DNA of 64,000 nt from Micromonospora sp. NBC_01813 (GTDB taxonomy: Bacteria; Actinomycetota; Actinomycetes; Mycobacteriales; Micromonosporaceae), in the NCBI RefSeq assembly GCF_035917335.1, contig NZ_CP109067.1, positions 5,145,001 to 5,209,000 of the forward strand, given 5' to 3'. Below are positions 42,002 through 50,285 of this stretch, in pieces; the first letter of the stretch is position 1; every line of letters begins with the position of its first letter. The notes under the pieces are model-generated. The model made no database searches. It was not told the origin of the DNA and was given only the letters and a program-made list of their open reading frames with translations. The position numbers were made by a program, and so were the translations under genes.

Positions 42002-42463
42002 ATGCCGGACGAACCGCCATGGCTGACCGACCGCGAACTCGAAGCGTGGATGGCCCTGGCCAAACTCATGTTCAACCTGCCCAGCGCACTCGACGCCCAG
42101 CTGCTGCGGGACAACGACCTCACGCTGTTCGACTACTTCGTGCTCAGCGTCCTGTCCATGACGCCCGGCCGCACCCTGCGGCTCAGTGAGCTTGCCGGCC
42201 AGGTCAGCAGCTCGCTGTCCCGGCTGTCGAACGTCGTCAAGCGCCTCGAACGGCGGGGTCTGCTACGTCGCGAGCCCGACCCCGACAACCCCCGGTACAC
42301 CACCGCCGTGCTCACCGACACCGGCTGGGACCTGGTGGTCGCCGCAGCCCCCGGACACGTCACGGCCGTCCGCCGCTTCGTCATCGACGGCCTCACCGAG
42401 CATCAGATCGACGTCCTACGCCAGGTCGCCTGCCACGTGACACGCAACCTCGCTCAGGGTTAG
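42002..42463 (+). CDS. MarR family transcriptional regulator
   Basis: A 153-residue regulator. The winged helix contains LRLSELAGQVSSSLSRLSNV and VKRLERRGLLRREPDPDNPR, the standard MarR recognition helix and wing; flanking helices make the dimer. TAGGCT (41990-41995) ends six bases before the ATG, so its message is probably leaderless. It is divergent from the azoreductase gene and shares the double operator with it. Its stop codon overlaps the convergent methyltransferase stop. Confidence 0.93.
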   Translation: MPDEPPWLTDRELEAWMALAKLMFNLPSALDAQLLRDNDLTLFDYFVLSVLSMTPGRTLRLSELAGQVSSSLSRLSNVVKRLERRGLLRREPDPDNPRYTTAVLTDTGWDLVVAAAPGHVTAVRRFVIDGLTEHQIDVLRQVACHVTRNLAQG

Positions 42464-43098
42464 CCGGAGCCGACGAAGCGGAACAGCGTCTCGTCGGGGC
42501 GCAGCGCCGCGGGGACTCCGGTGTACCGGTGCACGCCGACCCCGTACCCGTTGGATTTGTCGGAAAGCCAGACCGGCTCGAACCCGGCGGCAGCGAACCA
42601 GCCCAGGATGGTCGGCACCAGGTCCGGCTCGCTGCGGTGCCGGGTCCAGATCACCGTGCCGCCGGCGGCGGTCAGCTGCGGCGCCGCGGCGACCACCCGG
42701 GCGACGTCGGCATCGACGATGTTGCCGAACACCCCGCAGAGCAGGACGAGATCAGCGGGCACCGCGTCGGCGTACGCCGCGAGCCGCGCCGCATCCCCGG
42801 TGACCACCTCGACGTCGGTGCCGATCGCGGCGGCCCGGCGGCGGGCCCGGTCGGCGAGCTGCGGATCCAGCTCGACCAGCCGCCCCCGCACGTCCGCCCG
42901 GCGCGGATGACCATCGAGTACGCCGAGCAGGTCCCGCCCTTCGCCAGCGCACATGCTCACCAGCCGGATCGGCCCCGGTGCGGCGGCGTCCAGCACCTCA
43001 CCGATCCGCTCCTGCACGACCGCAAGCCGCCGGGACAGCAGCGACGCCGGATCGGCGTACGCCTCGTGCCAGCCGAGCCAGTCCCGGGAAGTCGTCAT
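42460..43098 (-). CDS. Class I SAM-dependent methyltransferase family protein
   Basis: A 212-residue Rossmann-fold protein. VSMCAGEGRDLLGVL is motif I, with GLVELDP-like acidic residue in RLVELDPQLADRARRR after it and VTGDAARLAAYADAVPADLVLL as the later motifs. The missing DxGxGxG is replaced by CAGEGR. The gene starts 30 bases from the tRNA-Ser 3' side. The substrate cannot be guessed; related proteins are annotated only as methyltransferases. Confidence 0.82.
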   Translation of the reverse strand: MTTSRDWLGWHEAYADPASLLSRRLAVVQERIGEVLDAAAPGPIRLVSMCAGEGRDLLGVLDGHPRRADVRGRLVELDPQLADRARRRAAAIGTDVEVVTGDAARLAAYADAVPADLVLLCGVFGNIVDADVARVVAAAPQLTAAGGTVIWTRHRSEPDLVPTILGWFAAAGFEPVWLSDKSNGYGVGVHRYTGVPAALRPDETLFRFVGSG

Positions 43099-43126
43099 CA
43101 GTCACCCCTGGCGCCGCTTGGTGGAG

Positions 43127-43213
43127 CGGAGGGCGTGGGATTCGAACCCACGAAGACATTGCTGCCTTACCGGTTTTCAAGACCAGCGCCATCGGCCACT
43201 AGGCGAGCCCTCC
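43127..43213 (-). tRNA. tRNA-Ser (anticodon UGA)
   Basis: On the minus strand GGAGGGC opens and GCCCTCC closes a perfect seven-base acceptor stem, followed by discriminator G and no encoded CCA. The anticodon stem CTGGT/ACCGG carries the loop CTTGAAA, giving anticodon UGA, which reads UCA. A long variable arm (TAAGGCAGCAATGTCTTC) is typical of class II serine tRNA, and GTGGGTTCGAATCCCAC is a perfect T arm. No integrase or duplicated 3' end is visible nearby. Confidence 0.96.
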
Positions 43214-43346
43214 CGGTGCGACGGAGCCGGGGACGGCCGGCACCCCGCGCCGCATGCGCCCCTAGTGTGCCATGAGTGCGAAACAGCCGCCTGGGGCCCA
43301 TAGCTAAACGCGGCGGTAGCCGCCGGGAACCGGTAAGACTGATCCC

Positions 43347-44348
43347 ATGCATGCGATCACTATCCCGCAGCCAGGTGGCCCCGAGGCCCTGGTCTGGGCC
43401 GAGGTGCCCGACCCGATCCCGTGCCCCAACGAGGTGATCGTCGACGTGGCGGCCACTGCGGTGAACCGGGCCGATCTGCTGCAGCGGCAGGGGCACTATC
43501 CACCGCCGCCGGGCGCGCCGCCGTACCTCGGGTTGGAATGCTCGGGGGTGATCAGCGAGGTCGGCGCGGACGTCTCGCACCACCGGGTCGGCGACCAGGT
43601 CTGCGCGCTGCTGGCCGGCGGCGGGTACGCCGAGCGGGTCGCCGTGCCGGCCGGTCAGCTGCTGCCGGTGCCGGCCGGGTTGAGCCTGGTCGACGCGGCC
43701 GCGCTGCCGGAGGTGGCCTGCACGGTCTGGTCGAACGTGGTCAAACTGGCCGGGCTGCGGGCCGGCGAGTCGCTGCTGGTACACGGCGGTGGCAGTGGGA
43801 TCGGCACGTTCGCGATCCAGCTCGGGGCGGCGCTCGGCGCGATGGTGCTGACCACCGCACGGGCCGGCAAGCACGAACAACTCCGGGCGTTGGGTGCCCA
43901 CCACACGATCGACTACACGGCGGAGGATTTCGTCGCCCGCGCCCGGGAGCTGACCGGTGACGGCGACGGCGGGGTGGACGTCATCCTGGACATCATCGGC
44001 GCCGGATACCTGGAACGTAACGTCGAGACGTTGGCCGTCGGCGGCCGGTTGGTGATCATCGGGTTGCAGGGCGGGCGCAAGGCCGAGTTGAACCTCGGCG
44101 CTCTGCTGGCCAAGCGTGGCACGATCTTCGCGACGGCGCTGCGGTCCCGGCCGATCGCGGAGAAGGCGGAGATCGTCCGGCGGGTGCACGACCAGGTCTG
44201 GCCGTTGGTGGCCTCGGGGGCGATCCGGCCGGTGATCGACCGCCGGCTGCCGCTGCCTCAGGCCGCGCAGGCGCATCGGATCGTCGAGGGCAGCGACCAC
44301 CTGGGCAAGGTGCTGCTGGTCGCCGGGGAGGAGACAGCTGTGAGGTAG
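43347..44348 (+). CDS. NAD(P)H quinone oxidoreductase / MDR family
   Basis: A 333-residue medium-chain dehydrogenase without structural zinc cysteines, as in quinone oxidoreductases of the PIG3/TP53I3 type. VNRADLLQRQGHYPPPPGAP is the family signature, LLVHGGGSGIGTFAIQL is the NADPH-binding loop, and VDVILDIIGAGYLERN follows. It probably reduces quinones or enones in the cytoplasm. A TAAGAC-like box stands just before the ATG. It is convergent with soxR; its presence between an azoreductase/MarR pair and soxR fits an oxidative-stress theme. Confidence 0.93.
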   Translation: MHAITIPQPGGPEALVWAEVPDPIPCPNEVIVDVAATAVNRADLLQRQGHYPPPPGAPPYLGLECSGVISEVGADVSHHRVGDQVCALLAGGGYAERVAVPAGQLLPVPAGLSLVDAAALPEVACTVWSNVVKLAGLRAGESLLVHGGGSGIGTFAIQLGAALGAMVLTTARAGKHEQLRALGAHHTIDYTAEDFVARARELTGDGDGGVDVILDIIGAGYLERNVETLAVGGRLVIIGLQGGRKAELNLGALLAKRGTIFATALRSRPIAEKAEIVRRVHDQVWPLVASGAIRPVIDRRLPLPQAAQAHRIVEGSDHLGKVLLVAGEETAVR

Positions 44349-44360
44349 CGCGGGGCTAGC

Positions 44361-44813
44361 TCAGGGCTGGCTCTCGCCGTCGAGCAGGATGCGCGGGCCG
44401 GGGCCACGGTCGGCGAGCCGGTCTGCCGGGTTGTACAGCGTGCAGCTCTGCAGGGACAGGCAACCGCAGCCGATGCAGCCGGTCAGGTTGTCCCGGAGCC
44501 GGTGCAGCAGCGCGATCCGCTCGTCGAGCCGGGTCCGCCAGCGGCGGGACAGCCGCGCCCAGTCGGCCTTGTTCGGGGTACGCGAGGCCGGCAGCTCGTC
44601 CAGCGCCGCCTTGATTTCCTCCAGCGGCACCCCGATCTGCTGGGCGATCCGGATGAAGGCGACCCGGCGCAGTTCGCTGCGCTCGTACCGACGCTGGTTG
44701 CCGCCGGTGCGGTCGGCCCGGATCAGTCCGAGCTGCTCGTAGTAGCGCAGCGCGGACGGCGCCACCCCGCAGCGCACGGACAGTTCGCCGATGGTCAATG
44801 CCTTCTGCATCAC
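44361..44813 (-). CDS. soxR: Redox-sensing transcriptional activator SoxR
   Basis: A 150-residue MerR-family protein. The N-terminal helix-turn-helix reads LTIGELSVRCGVAPSALRYY. The C-terminal cluster C113-x2-C116-x-C118-x5-C124 has the exact spacing of the SoxR [2Fe-2S] site. In actinobacteria SoxR responds to redox-active compounds and activates oxidoreductases and pumps rather than soxS. Start may be the first or second ATG. The convergent quinone oxidoreductase gene and the divergent transketolase genes are candidate targets. Confidence 0.95.
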   Translation of the reverse strand: MMQKALTIGELSVRCGVAPSALRYYEQLGLIRADRTGGNQRRYERSELRRVAFIRIAQQIGVPLEEIKAALDELPASRTPNKADWARLSRRWRTRLDERIALLHRLRDNLTGCIGCGCLSLQSCTLYNPADRLADRGPGPRILLDGESQP

Positions 44814-44825
44814 ACAGCCCTTGAG

Positions 44826-44841
44826 TTAAAGCCTACTTTAG
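44826..44841. promoter_or_regulatory. Possible SoxR-type dyad
   Basis: TTAAAG (44826-44831) and CTTTAG (44836-44841) form an imperfect dyad between soxR and the divergent transketolase gene. It is shorter than the known CCTCAAGT-type SoxR boxes, so the assignment rests mainly on position. Confidence 0.3.
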
Positions 44842-44857
44842 GTTGCAGAGTAGTGGC

Positions 44858-45634
44858 ATGACCACATCGGTAGCGAATCCGATCGCCCCGACGGACCCGC
44901 CACTGGTCACCGGGTACGCGGCACTGACACCGTTGCTGCGTCGGGTGACCGGCGACGAGAAGCACGAACCGAGCTCCAACTCGACACTGGACGTGCTCTG
45001 GGTCCTCTATGACCAGATTCTGCGGGTCAGCCCGCAGACCGTCGACGCCGCCGACCGGGACCGGTTCCTGCTGTCCAAGGGACACGGGCCGGCGGCCTTC
45101 TACGCCGTACTCGCCGCCAAGGGGTTCTTCCCGCTCAGCTGGCTCGACGACCTGGCCGGGCCGGACAGCCCGCTCGGGCATCACCCGGACCGGCTGCTGG
45201 TCCCCGGGGTGGAGATCGGCTCCGGATCACTCGGGCATGGGCTCGGCCTCGGCGTCGGCATGCTGCTCGGGCTGCGCGCCCAAGGGCTGACGCCCAGCTC
45301 CGGAAGTCCGGCGGGTGCCCGGGTGTACGTCCTGGTCGGCGACGCCGAACTCGACGAAGGCGCCAACCACGAGGCGATCGCGTACGCCGGCAGCCGGCCA
45401 CTGGCCGATCTGACCGTGGTGGTGGTCGACAACGACTCGGCCACCCACGGCTGGCCGGGTGGGCTGGCCAGCCGGTTCACCGTCAACGGCTGGACCGCAG
45501 CGACCGTCGACGGGCGTGACCACGACGCGTTGGCGACCGCGCTGACCGGGCACGACGGCATCCGCCCACACGTGGTGGTCGCCAAGGTGCCGGCCAAGTA
45601 CGCCGCACTCGGATCGGCGGATCGCGATGCGTGA
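44858..45634 (+). CDS. Transketolase, N-terminal (TPP-binding) subunit
   Basis: A 258-residue protein equal to the first domain of transketolase. LLSKGHGPAAFYAVLAAKGF and GSLGHGLGLGVGMLLGL bind thiamine diphosphate, and GDAELDEGANHEAIAYAG with VVVDN at the end is the metal/TPP motif (here GDA instead of GDG). It needs the pyrimidine domain encoded by the next gene, which overlaps its end by eight bases. Split transketolases move two-carbon ketol units and occur both in the pentose phosphate path and in biosynthetic clusters. There is no clue to an unusual substrate. Confidence 0.92.
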   Translation: MTTSVANPIAPTDPPLVTGYAALTPLLRRVTGDEKHEPSSNSTLDVLWVLYDQILRVSPQTVDAADRDRFLLSKGHGPAAFYAVLAAKGFFPLSWLDDLAGPDSPLGHHPDRLLVPGVEIGSGSLGHGLGLGVGMLLGLRAQGLTPSSGSPAGARVYVLVGDAELDEGANHEAIAYAGSRPLADLTVVVVDNDSATHGWPGGLASRFTVNGWTAATVDGRDHDALATALTGHDGIRPHVVVAKVPAKYAALGSADRDA

Positions 45635-46523
45635 GGCGTTCGCCCGGGCCACCACCGGGCTGCTGGACACCGATCCGCGTACCGCGTTGGTGCTCGCCGA
45701 CATCTCGTTCGAACTGTTCGCCCCGGCCGCCCGCCGGCACCCGGACCGGGTGCTCAACGTCGGCATCCGGGAGCAGCTGATGATCGGCGTGGCCGGTGGG
45801 CTGGCGCTGACCGGGCTGCGCCCGATCGCCCACTCGTACGCCCCGTTCCTCATCGACCGCGCGTACGAGCAGATCAAGCTGGACCTCGACCACCAGGGCG
45901 TCGGCGCGGTGCTGGTCAGCATCGGCGGCTCGTACGACGCGGCGGCCGAGGGCCGCACCCACATGTCGCCCGGTGACGTCGCGCTGCTCGACACCGTCGG
46001 GTCGTGGACGGTGCGGGTCCCCCGGCACGCTGGCGAGGTAGGGCCGTTGCTGCGGGCGGCGGCGGCCAGCGACGATCCGGTCTACCTGCGGCTGGGTGCC
46101 CGCGCCAACAGCGGCGAGCACGGTGACGGAGTGTCGGGTCGGCTGGTGACGGTGCGTCGGGGCAGCGGGGGCGCCCCGGTCGTCGTCGCGGTCGGCCCGA
46201 TGCTCGACCCGGTGCTGGCGGCGGTCGCCGGGCTGGACGTGACGGTGGCGTACACGAACACGCCACGGCCGTTGGACGTGACCGGTCTGCGGATGCTCAC
46301 CGATCAGGTGACGCCGGTGGTGGTGCTGGTCGAGCCGTACCTGGCCGGCACGTCCAGTCATCTGGTCGGCGAGGCGCTGGCGGACCGGCCGTACCGTTTA
46401 CTGGCGTTGGGGGTCGGCCGGGAGGAACTGCACCGGTACGGCAGGCCGGCGGATCACGATCGCTGGCACGGGCTGGATCCGGCCGGCCTACGCCGCTCGA
46501 TCGCCCGTTTCCTCACCCAGTGA
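45627..46523 (+). CDS. Transketolase, C-terminal subunit
   Basis: A 298-residue protein covering the pyrimidine-binding and C-terminal domains of transketolase. VLNVGIREQLMIGVAGGLAL contains the catalytic glutamate that activates the thiamine ring; IDRAYEQIKLDLDHQGVGAV and DPVYLRLGARANSG follow the family pattern. Eight-base overlap with the N-terminal subunit gene ensures equal production. The pair should form the active heterotetramer in the cytoplasm. Confidence 0.92.
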   Translation: MREAFARATTGLLDTDPRTALVLADISFELFAPAARRHPDRVLNVGIREQLMIGVAGGLALTGLRPIAHSYAPFLIDRAYEQIKLDLDHQGVGAVLVSIGGSYDAAAEGRTHMSPGDVALLDTVGSWTVRVPRHAGEVGPLLRAAAASDDPVYLRLGARANSGEHGDGVSGRLVTVRRGSGGAPVVVAVGPMLDPVLAAVAGLDVTVAYTNTPRPLDVTGLRMLTDQVTPVVVLVEPYLAGTSSHLVGEALADRPYRLLALGVGREELHRYGRPADHDRWHGLDPAGLRRSIARFLTQ

Positions 46524-46538
46524 TCACGGGAGGTGGGT

Positions 46539-47246
46539 TCAGGAGGCGACTGGGGGGCGCTCCCGGCGACGGGCGCGCTCGCGGCCGAGAATCCACAGCG
46601 CCTCCACCCCGTCCTTCCAGGTGATCTTCTTGCCTTCCTCCCGGCCGCGCGCGCGGTAGGAGATCGGCACCTCGTACGGGCGGATCCGACGGCGCAGCAG
46701 CTTGCCGGTGACCTCTGCCTCCATGCCGAACCCCCGCGACTTCACGTCGAGCGAGCGGTACAGCGACAGTGGCAGCAGTTTGAAGCAGGTCTCCAGGTCA
46801 CCGATGTAGGAATTGAACATCACGTTCGCCGCCGTGGTGACCGCCTTGTTGCCCATCACGTACCAGAAGCTGTAGGCGCTGTGGCTGCCAAAGGTGCGGT
46901 TGCCGTAGACCACGGTCGCCCGGCCGTCGAGCACCGGCTCCAGCAACTTCGGAATGTCCTGCGGATCGTACTCAAGGTCGGCATCGAGGATCACGATGTA
47001 GTCACCCTCGGCGGAATCGACCGCGGTGCGGATCGCCGCACCCTTGCCAGCGTTCCGCGGGTGAGTGATCACCCTCAGCCGCGCGTCGTCGACCCGCCCC
47101 AGGATCTCACCGGTGCCGTCCCGGCTGCCGTCATCGACGACGACCAACTCGATCTCACACGGGTAGTTCACGGCGAGGGCCTGCTTGAGGGCGTCCCCGA
47201 CGCGTTCTTCCTCGTTGTAGACCGGCATGAGGATCGAGAGCTTCAC
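46539..47246 (-). CDS. Glycosyltransferase family 2 (polyprenyl-phosphate type)
   Basis: A 235-residue GT2 enzyme. LSILMPVYNEEERVGDALKQ opens it, VDDGSRDGTGEIL and ILDADLEYDPQDIPKLLEPV carry the nucleotide and metal (DxD-like) residues. FWYVMGNKAVTTAANVMFNS and RGFGMEAEVTGKLLRRRIRP resemble dolichol/polyprenyl-phosphate mannosyl- or glucosyltransferases. It has no C-terminal membrane helices. It probably loads a sugar onto a polyprenyl phosphate for extracytoplasmic transfer, perhaps by the divergent membrane transferase at 47429. Start GTG 47244-47246 gives the normal N-terminus. Confidence 0.9.
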   Translation of the reverse strand: MKLSILMPVYNEEERVGDALKQALAVNYPCEIELVVVDDGSRDGTGEILGRVDDARLRVITHPRNAGKGAAIRTAVDSAEGDYIVILDADLEYDPQDIPKLLEPVLDGRATVVYGNRTFGSHSAYSFWYVMGNKAVTTAANVMFNSYIGDLETCFKLLPLSLYRSLDVKSRGFGMEAEVTGKLLRRRIRPYEVPISYRARGREEGKKITWKDGVEALWILGRERARRRERPPVAS

Positions 47247-47428
47247 GGTGAGTCTCCGAACGCAAGTAACGGCAATCGTCCCAGAGTAGCCTGGCGGGTT
47301 CCAGATCGTGCGACCGGCGACACGCCTGGTGTCGCGGCCACCAGCCCGGTCAGGCACTGCCAGCAGGTCGTGGCGGGCGTCGGCGGGTGCGGGCGGCGGG
47401 CCGCCGACGATGGTGTTTACTTCCCGCC

Positions 47429-49501
47429 ATGCCAGCCGGCTGGATCATCGCCCTCATCGCCCCGCCACTGCTGTTTCTGCTGGCCGCCTTTCTGGCCTGG
47501 CCGACTGGCAGCACGTCCGCAGCGGAGACCGTCGCCCCGGTCCGGCGGACGGTGGTGCTGGCCGCACTGACAACCGGCGGGTTCGCCGTGGTCGCGGTGG
47601 AGTCGCTCGGCGCGGCCGAGGCGCTGACCGGTTGGGCGCTCGCCGCTGCCTGGCTGACCGCACTGGTCGTGCTCGCCGCTGCGGCGGCTCGACGGTGGCG
47701 GCGGGCGGTGCCGTCGTCCCGGCCGCGGGCCGCCGTGGCCCTGCGCGCGTTGGCCGCTCGGTCGCGGCGGCGGGTCGGCCAGGCGTGGGCATCGGCCGGC
47801 CGCGGCGAACGTCTGCTGGCCGGCACGATCGGCGCGATGCTGTCGATCGAGCTGATCGTGGCGTTGCTCGCCGAACCCAACAACGTCGACTCGCAGACCT
47901 ACCATCTGCCCAAGGTCGAGCACTGGGCGGCTCAGGGCACTCTGGAGTTCTGGCCGACCGCGATCCACCGCCAGGTGACCATCCCGCCGGGCGCCGAGTA
48001 CCTGCTGCTGCACCTGCGGCTGCTGACCGGTGGCGACGCACTGCACAATCTGCTGCAGTGGCTCGCCGGCATCGGCTGCCTGTTGATCGTGACCCGGATC
48101 GTCGCCCAACTCGGGGGTACGCGTCGGGCACAGCTGATCGCCGCCTTCGCGGTCGCCACCACCCCCATGGTGGTGCTGCAGGCGACCAGCACCCAGACGG
48201 ACCTGGTGGTGGCGGCCTGGACTGGCTGCGTGGCCACGCTCGCACTGGACGGACTGCGTCGACCGGCGACCGTCGGGGCGGTGCTGGCGCTCGGCACCGC
48301 GACCGGACTGACGGCGATCACCAAGACCAGCGGACTGCTGGGTGTCGGCCCCATGCTGGTGCTCTGGGGGCTGGGTCAGTTGCGCCTGTCAGGTTGGCTG
48401 CGTCGGCCGGGCGCGGTGCTGCGGACCGGGGCCGCGTCGTTGGCGATCCTGGCGGTGGCCGGGGTCTTCGTGGGCCCGTTCCTGGCCCGGGTGGCGAACG
48501 AGTTCGGCCATCCGCTCGGCCCGCCCCGGTTGCGGGAGTCCATCCCGATGCAGCGCCACGATCCCGCCGCTGTCCTGGTCAACGGCCTACGGATCGGCCA
48601 CACCGCGCTGGACACACCATTCGCGCCGCTACGCGCCGGTGCCGCGACGGTGATCGTGGCGGTCGCCGAGGCGATCGGCGTCGATCCGCAGGATCCCGAG
48701 ATCACTTTTCACCGGACCGAGTTCCCGGTGCCGTCGTGGTATCCCGACGAGGACCGGGTCGCCTTTCCGCTCGCCGGTGGGCTGGCGCTGGTCGCCGGGG
48801 CTCTCGCACTCTGCCGGCCACGGCTGGTGGCTCCGCTGTCCCCCGGGACGGCACGGGCGTACGCGGTGACGGTGGCAACCGCACTGGTGCTCTACTTCGC
48901 CATGATCAAGTGGCAGCCGTGGGGCAACCGGCTACTGCTGTTCTGCCTGATCCTGGCCAGCCCGCTGATCGGGCTCTGGCTCGACTCGATGTTCCGGCGG
49001 CGGGGCGACCGGCGGCGCGACGAGTCACCGGACGACCGACACCAGGCGCGTCGCCGCCGGTCGGTGGCGGTGACCCTCGCGGCAACGGTGCTGGCGACGT
49101 CGGCGCTGTCCGGGGTGCTCGCCGTCTCCTACGGCTTCCCACGCCGGTTGGTCGGTGCCGGTTCGGTGTTCACCACCGACCCGTGGGAGACGCGGTTCCT
49201 GCGTCGGCCCGACTGGGCGGCGGACTTCCGCTGGGCGGCGGCCGAGGTACGGCGGGCCGACGTCCAGCGGGTCGGCCTGGTGCAGCAGAACATCACCTGG
49301 GAGTATCCGTTGTGGCTGCTGCTGCCCGATCACGAGATCGTGGCGCTGCAGTCGGTGTTACCGGATCGGCCACCGGCCGACCCGGAGTCGGTCGAGATCA
49401 TCGTGTGTCTCGGGGACCGGGACGACTGCACGGAGTTGGTGCCGGCCGACTGGACCCTCGAGTTCCGTGGCTACCTCGGGGTGGCGAATCCCCCGGCCTG
49501 A
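47429..49501 (+). CDS. Integral-membrane glycosyltransferase-like protein
   Basis: A 690-residue polytopic membrane protein with about eleven helices. After two helices and a basic loop, the segment EPNNVDSQTYHLPKVEHW (about 152-169) carries the early acidic residue used by GT-C enzymes such as ArnT and PMT, followed by AIHRQVTIPPGAEYLL. The C-terminal part (about 575-690) is soluble and outside the membrane. Such enzymes transfer sugars from polyprenyl-phosphate donors on the outer face. It is divergent from the GT2 gene, which may make its donor. ATG 47429 lacks a clear Shine-Dalgarno and follows a TTTACT box by seven bases. Confidence 0.82.
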   Translation: MPAGWIIALIAPPLLFLLAAFLAWPTGSTSAAETVAPVRRTVVLAALTTGGFAVVAVESLGAAEALTGWALAAAWLTALVVLAAAAARRWRRAVPSSRPRAAVALRALAARSRRRVGQAWASAGRGERLLAGTIGAMLSIELIVALLAEPNNVDSQTYHLPKVEHWAAQGTLEFWPTAIHRQVTIPPGAEYLLLHLRLLTGGDALHNLLQWLAGIGCLLIVTRIVAQLGGTRRAQLIAAFAVATTPMVVLQATSTQTDLVVAAWTGCVATLALDGLRRPATVGAVLALGTATGLTAITKTSGLLGVGPMLVLWGLGQLRLSGWLRRPGAVLRTGAASLAILAVAGVFVGPFLARVANEFGHPLGPPRLRESIPMQRHDPAAVLVNGLRIGHTALDTPFAPLRAGAATVIVAVAEAIGVDPQDPEITFHRTEFPVPSWYPDEDRVAFPLAGGLALVAGALALCRPRLVAPLSPGTARAYAVTVATALVLYFAMIKWQPWGNRLLLFCLILASPLIGLWLDSMFRRRGDRRRDESPDDRHQARRRRSVAVTLAATVLATSALSGVLAVSYGFPRRLVGAGSVFTTDPWETRFLRRPDWAADFRWAAAEVRRADVQRVGLVQQNITWEYPLWLLLPDHEIVALQSVLPDRPPADPESVEIIVCLGDRDDCTELVPADWTLEFRGYLGVANPPA

Positions 49502-49575
49502 GACGGACCCGGGGACGACAGTCACGACGAGGAACGACTTACACCGGGAGTGACGGCGGGCGGTAATCTGCCCCC

Positions 49576-49752
49576 ATGGGCGACAAGGATGATCAGCCGG
49601 GACCGAGGAGGCGTCGGCCACCGATCTGCCAGAAGTGTCTCGGTGCCGGAAAAGCCTTCACCTTCGCCCTGATCGGCGGCCGCACTCGGGAGGTCTGGCT
49701 CAAGTGCTCGGCGTGCTCCGGTTCGATCCAGTCACCGGTCGCCGGCCCCTGA
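49576..49752 (+). CDS. 58-residue zinc-knuckle miniprotein
   Basis: A 58-residue gene. A basic leader (GPRRRRPP) precedes CQKCLGAGKAF and, 24 residues on, CSACSGS, two CxxCxG-type knuckles as in DnaJ zinc centres that together could hold one zinc ion. TAATCT (49564-49569) ends six bases before the ATG, a strong leaderless signal in this genome. Conserved cysteine pairs and the promoter make it convincing despite its size. Its function is unknown; such knuckles often bind other proteins or RNA. Confidence 0.75.
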   Translation: MGDKDDQPGPRRRRPPICQKCLGAGKAFTFALIGGRTREVWLKCSACSGSIQSPVAGP

Positions 49753-49780
49753 CGCCGAGGTCCGTGACGCCAAGGGCGGG

Positions 49781-50230
49781 TCAGGCCGCAGCGCTGCGGG
49801 CGTCCACCGGGCGGGCCAGGAACGCGTAGCTGAACAACGCTTCGACGTGGCTGGCCCGGTCCGGATCACCGATCTTGATCAGGAAACGCTCCCGGATCCC
49901 GTCGATCGCGGTCACCGCGAGTTCGACGATCCCGGCGCGCGGATCGGTGGTCCAGGTGACGTGATCGAGGTGCCGTAGCTCGCTGTTGAGGTGCAGCCGC
50001 AGGCGACGCCACAGGATGGTCTCCTGGGTCACCACCAGACGGCGTTTGGTGAGAAGCAGCAGGTAGTCACCCTGCATTGGCTGGTCAGGGCGTTGGCACC
50101 GGGCGACGAGGACGGTGCGTTCGTTGGGGGAGACACAGCGCCGGAGCACCGGCATGTGTCGGCTGGTGGTCGCTATCGGCACGGCGGTCTCGGCCGCTGC
50201 CGGCAGGAACGTGCGGGAGAAGACGTCCAT
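49781..50230 (-). CDS. Conserved-looking unknown protein (149 aa)
   Basis: A 149-residue soluble protein. The central part, LLLTKRRLVVTQETILWRRL and HLDHVTWTTDPRAGIVELAV, alternates strands like a pleckstrin-homology (YokE/bPH-like) fold, and the end is an amphipathic helix. No signal peptide. The 55-base region before it contains a GTCGT/ACGAC dyad. It is isolated from its neighbours. Family assignment is only a guess. Confidence 0.68.
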   Translation of the reverse strand: MDVFSRTFLPAAAETAVPIATTSRHMPVLRRCVSPNERTVLVARCQRPDQPMQGDYLLLLTKRRLVVTQETILWRRLRLHLNSELRHLDHVTWTTDPRAGIVELAVTAIDGIRERFLIKIGDPDRASHVEALFSYAFLARPVDARSAAA

Positions 50231-50285
50231 GTCGTGTTAACGACACGTCAACCCTCGATGACTCGGGGTAGTCGTGAAATTTCAA

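Noticed and set aside
43127-43213. tRNA-Ser as a prophage or element attachment site
   Set aside because: No integrase, no repeated tRNA 3' end and only ordinary genes lie on both sides.
47308-49566. Plus-strand open frame of 752 codons in another frame of the membrane glycosyltransferase
   Set aside because: It is Gly/Arg/Asp-rich noise; the frame starting at 47429 has membrane helices and a GT-C-type motif.
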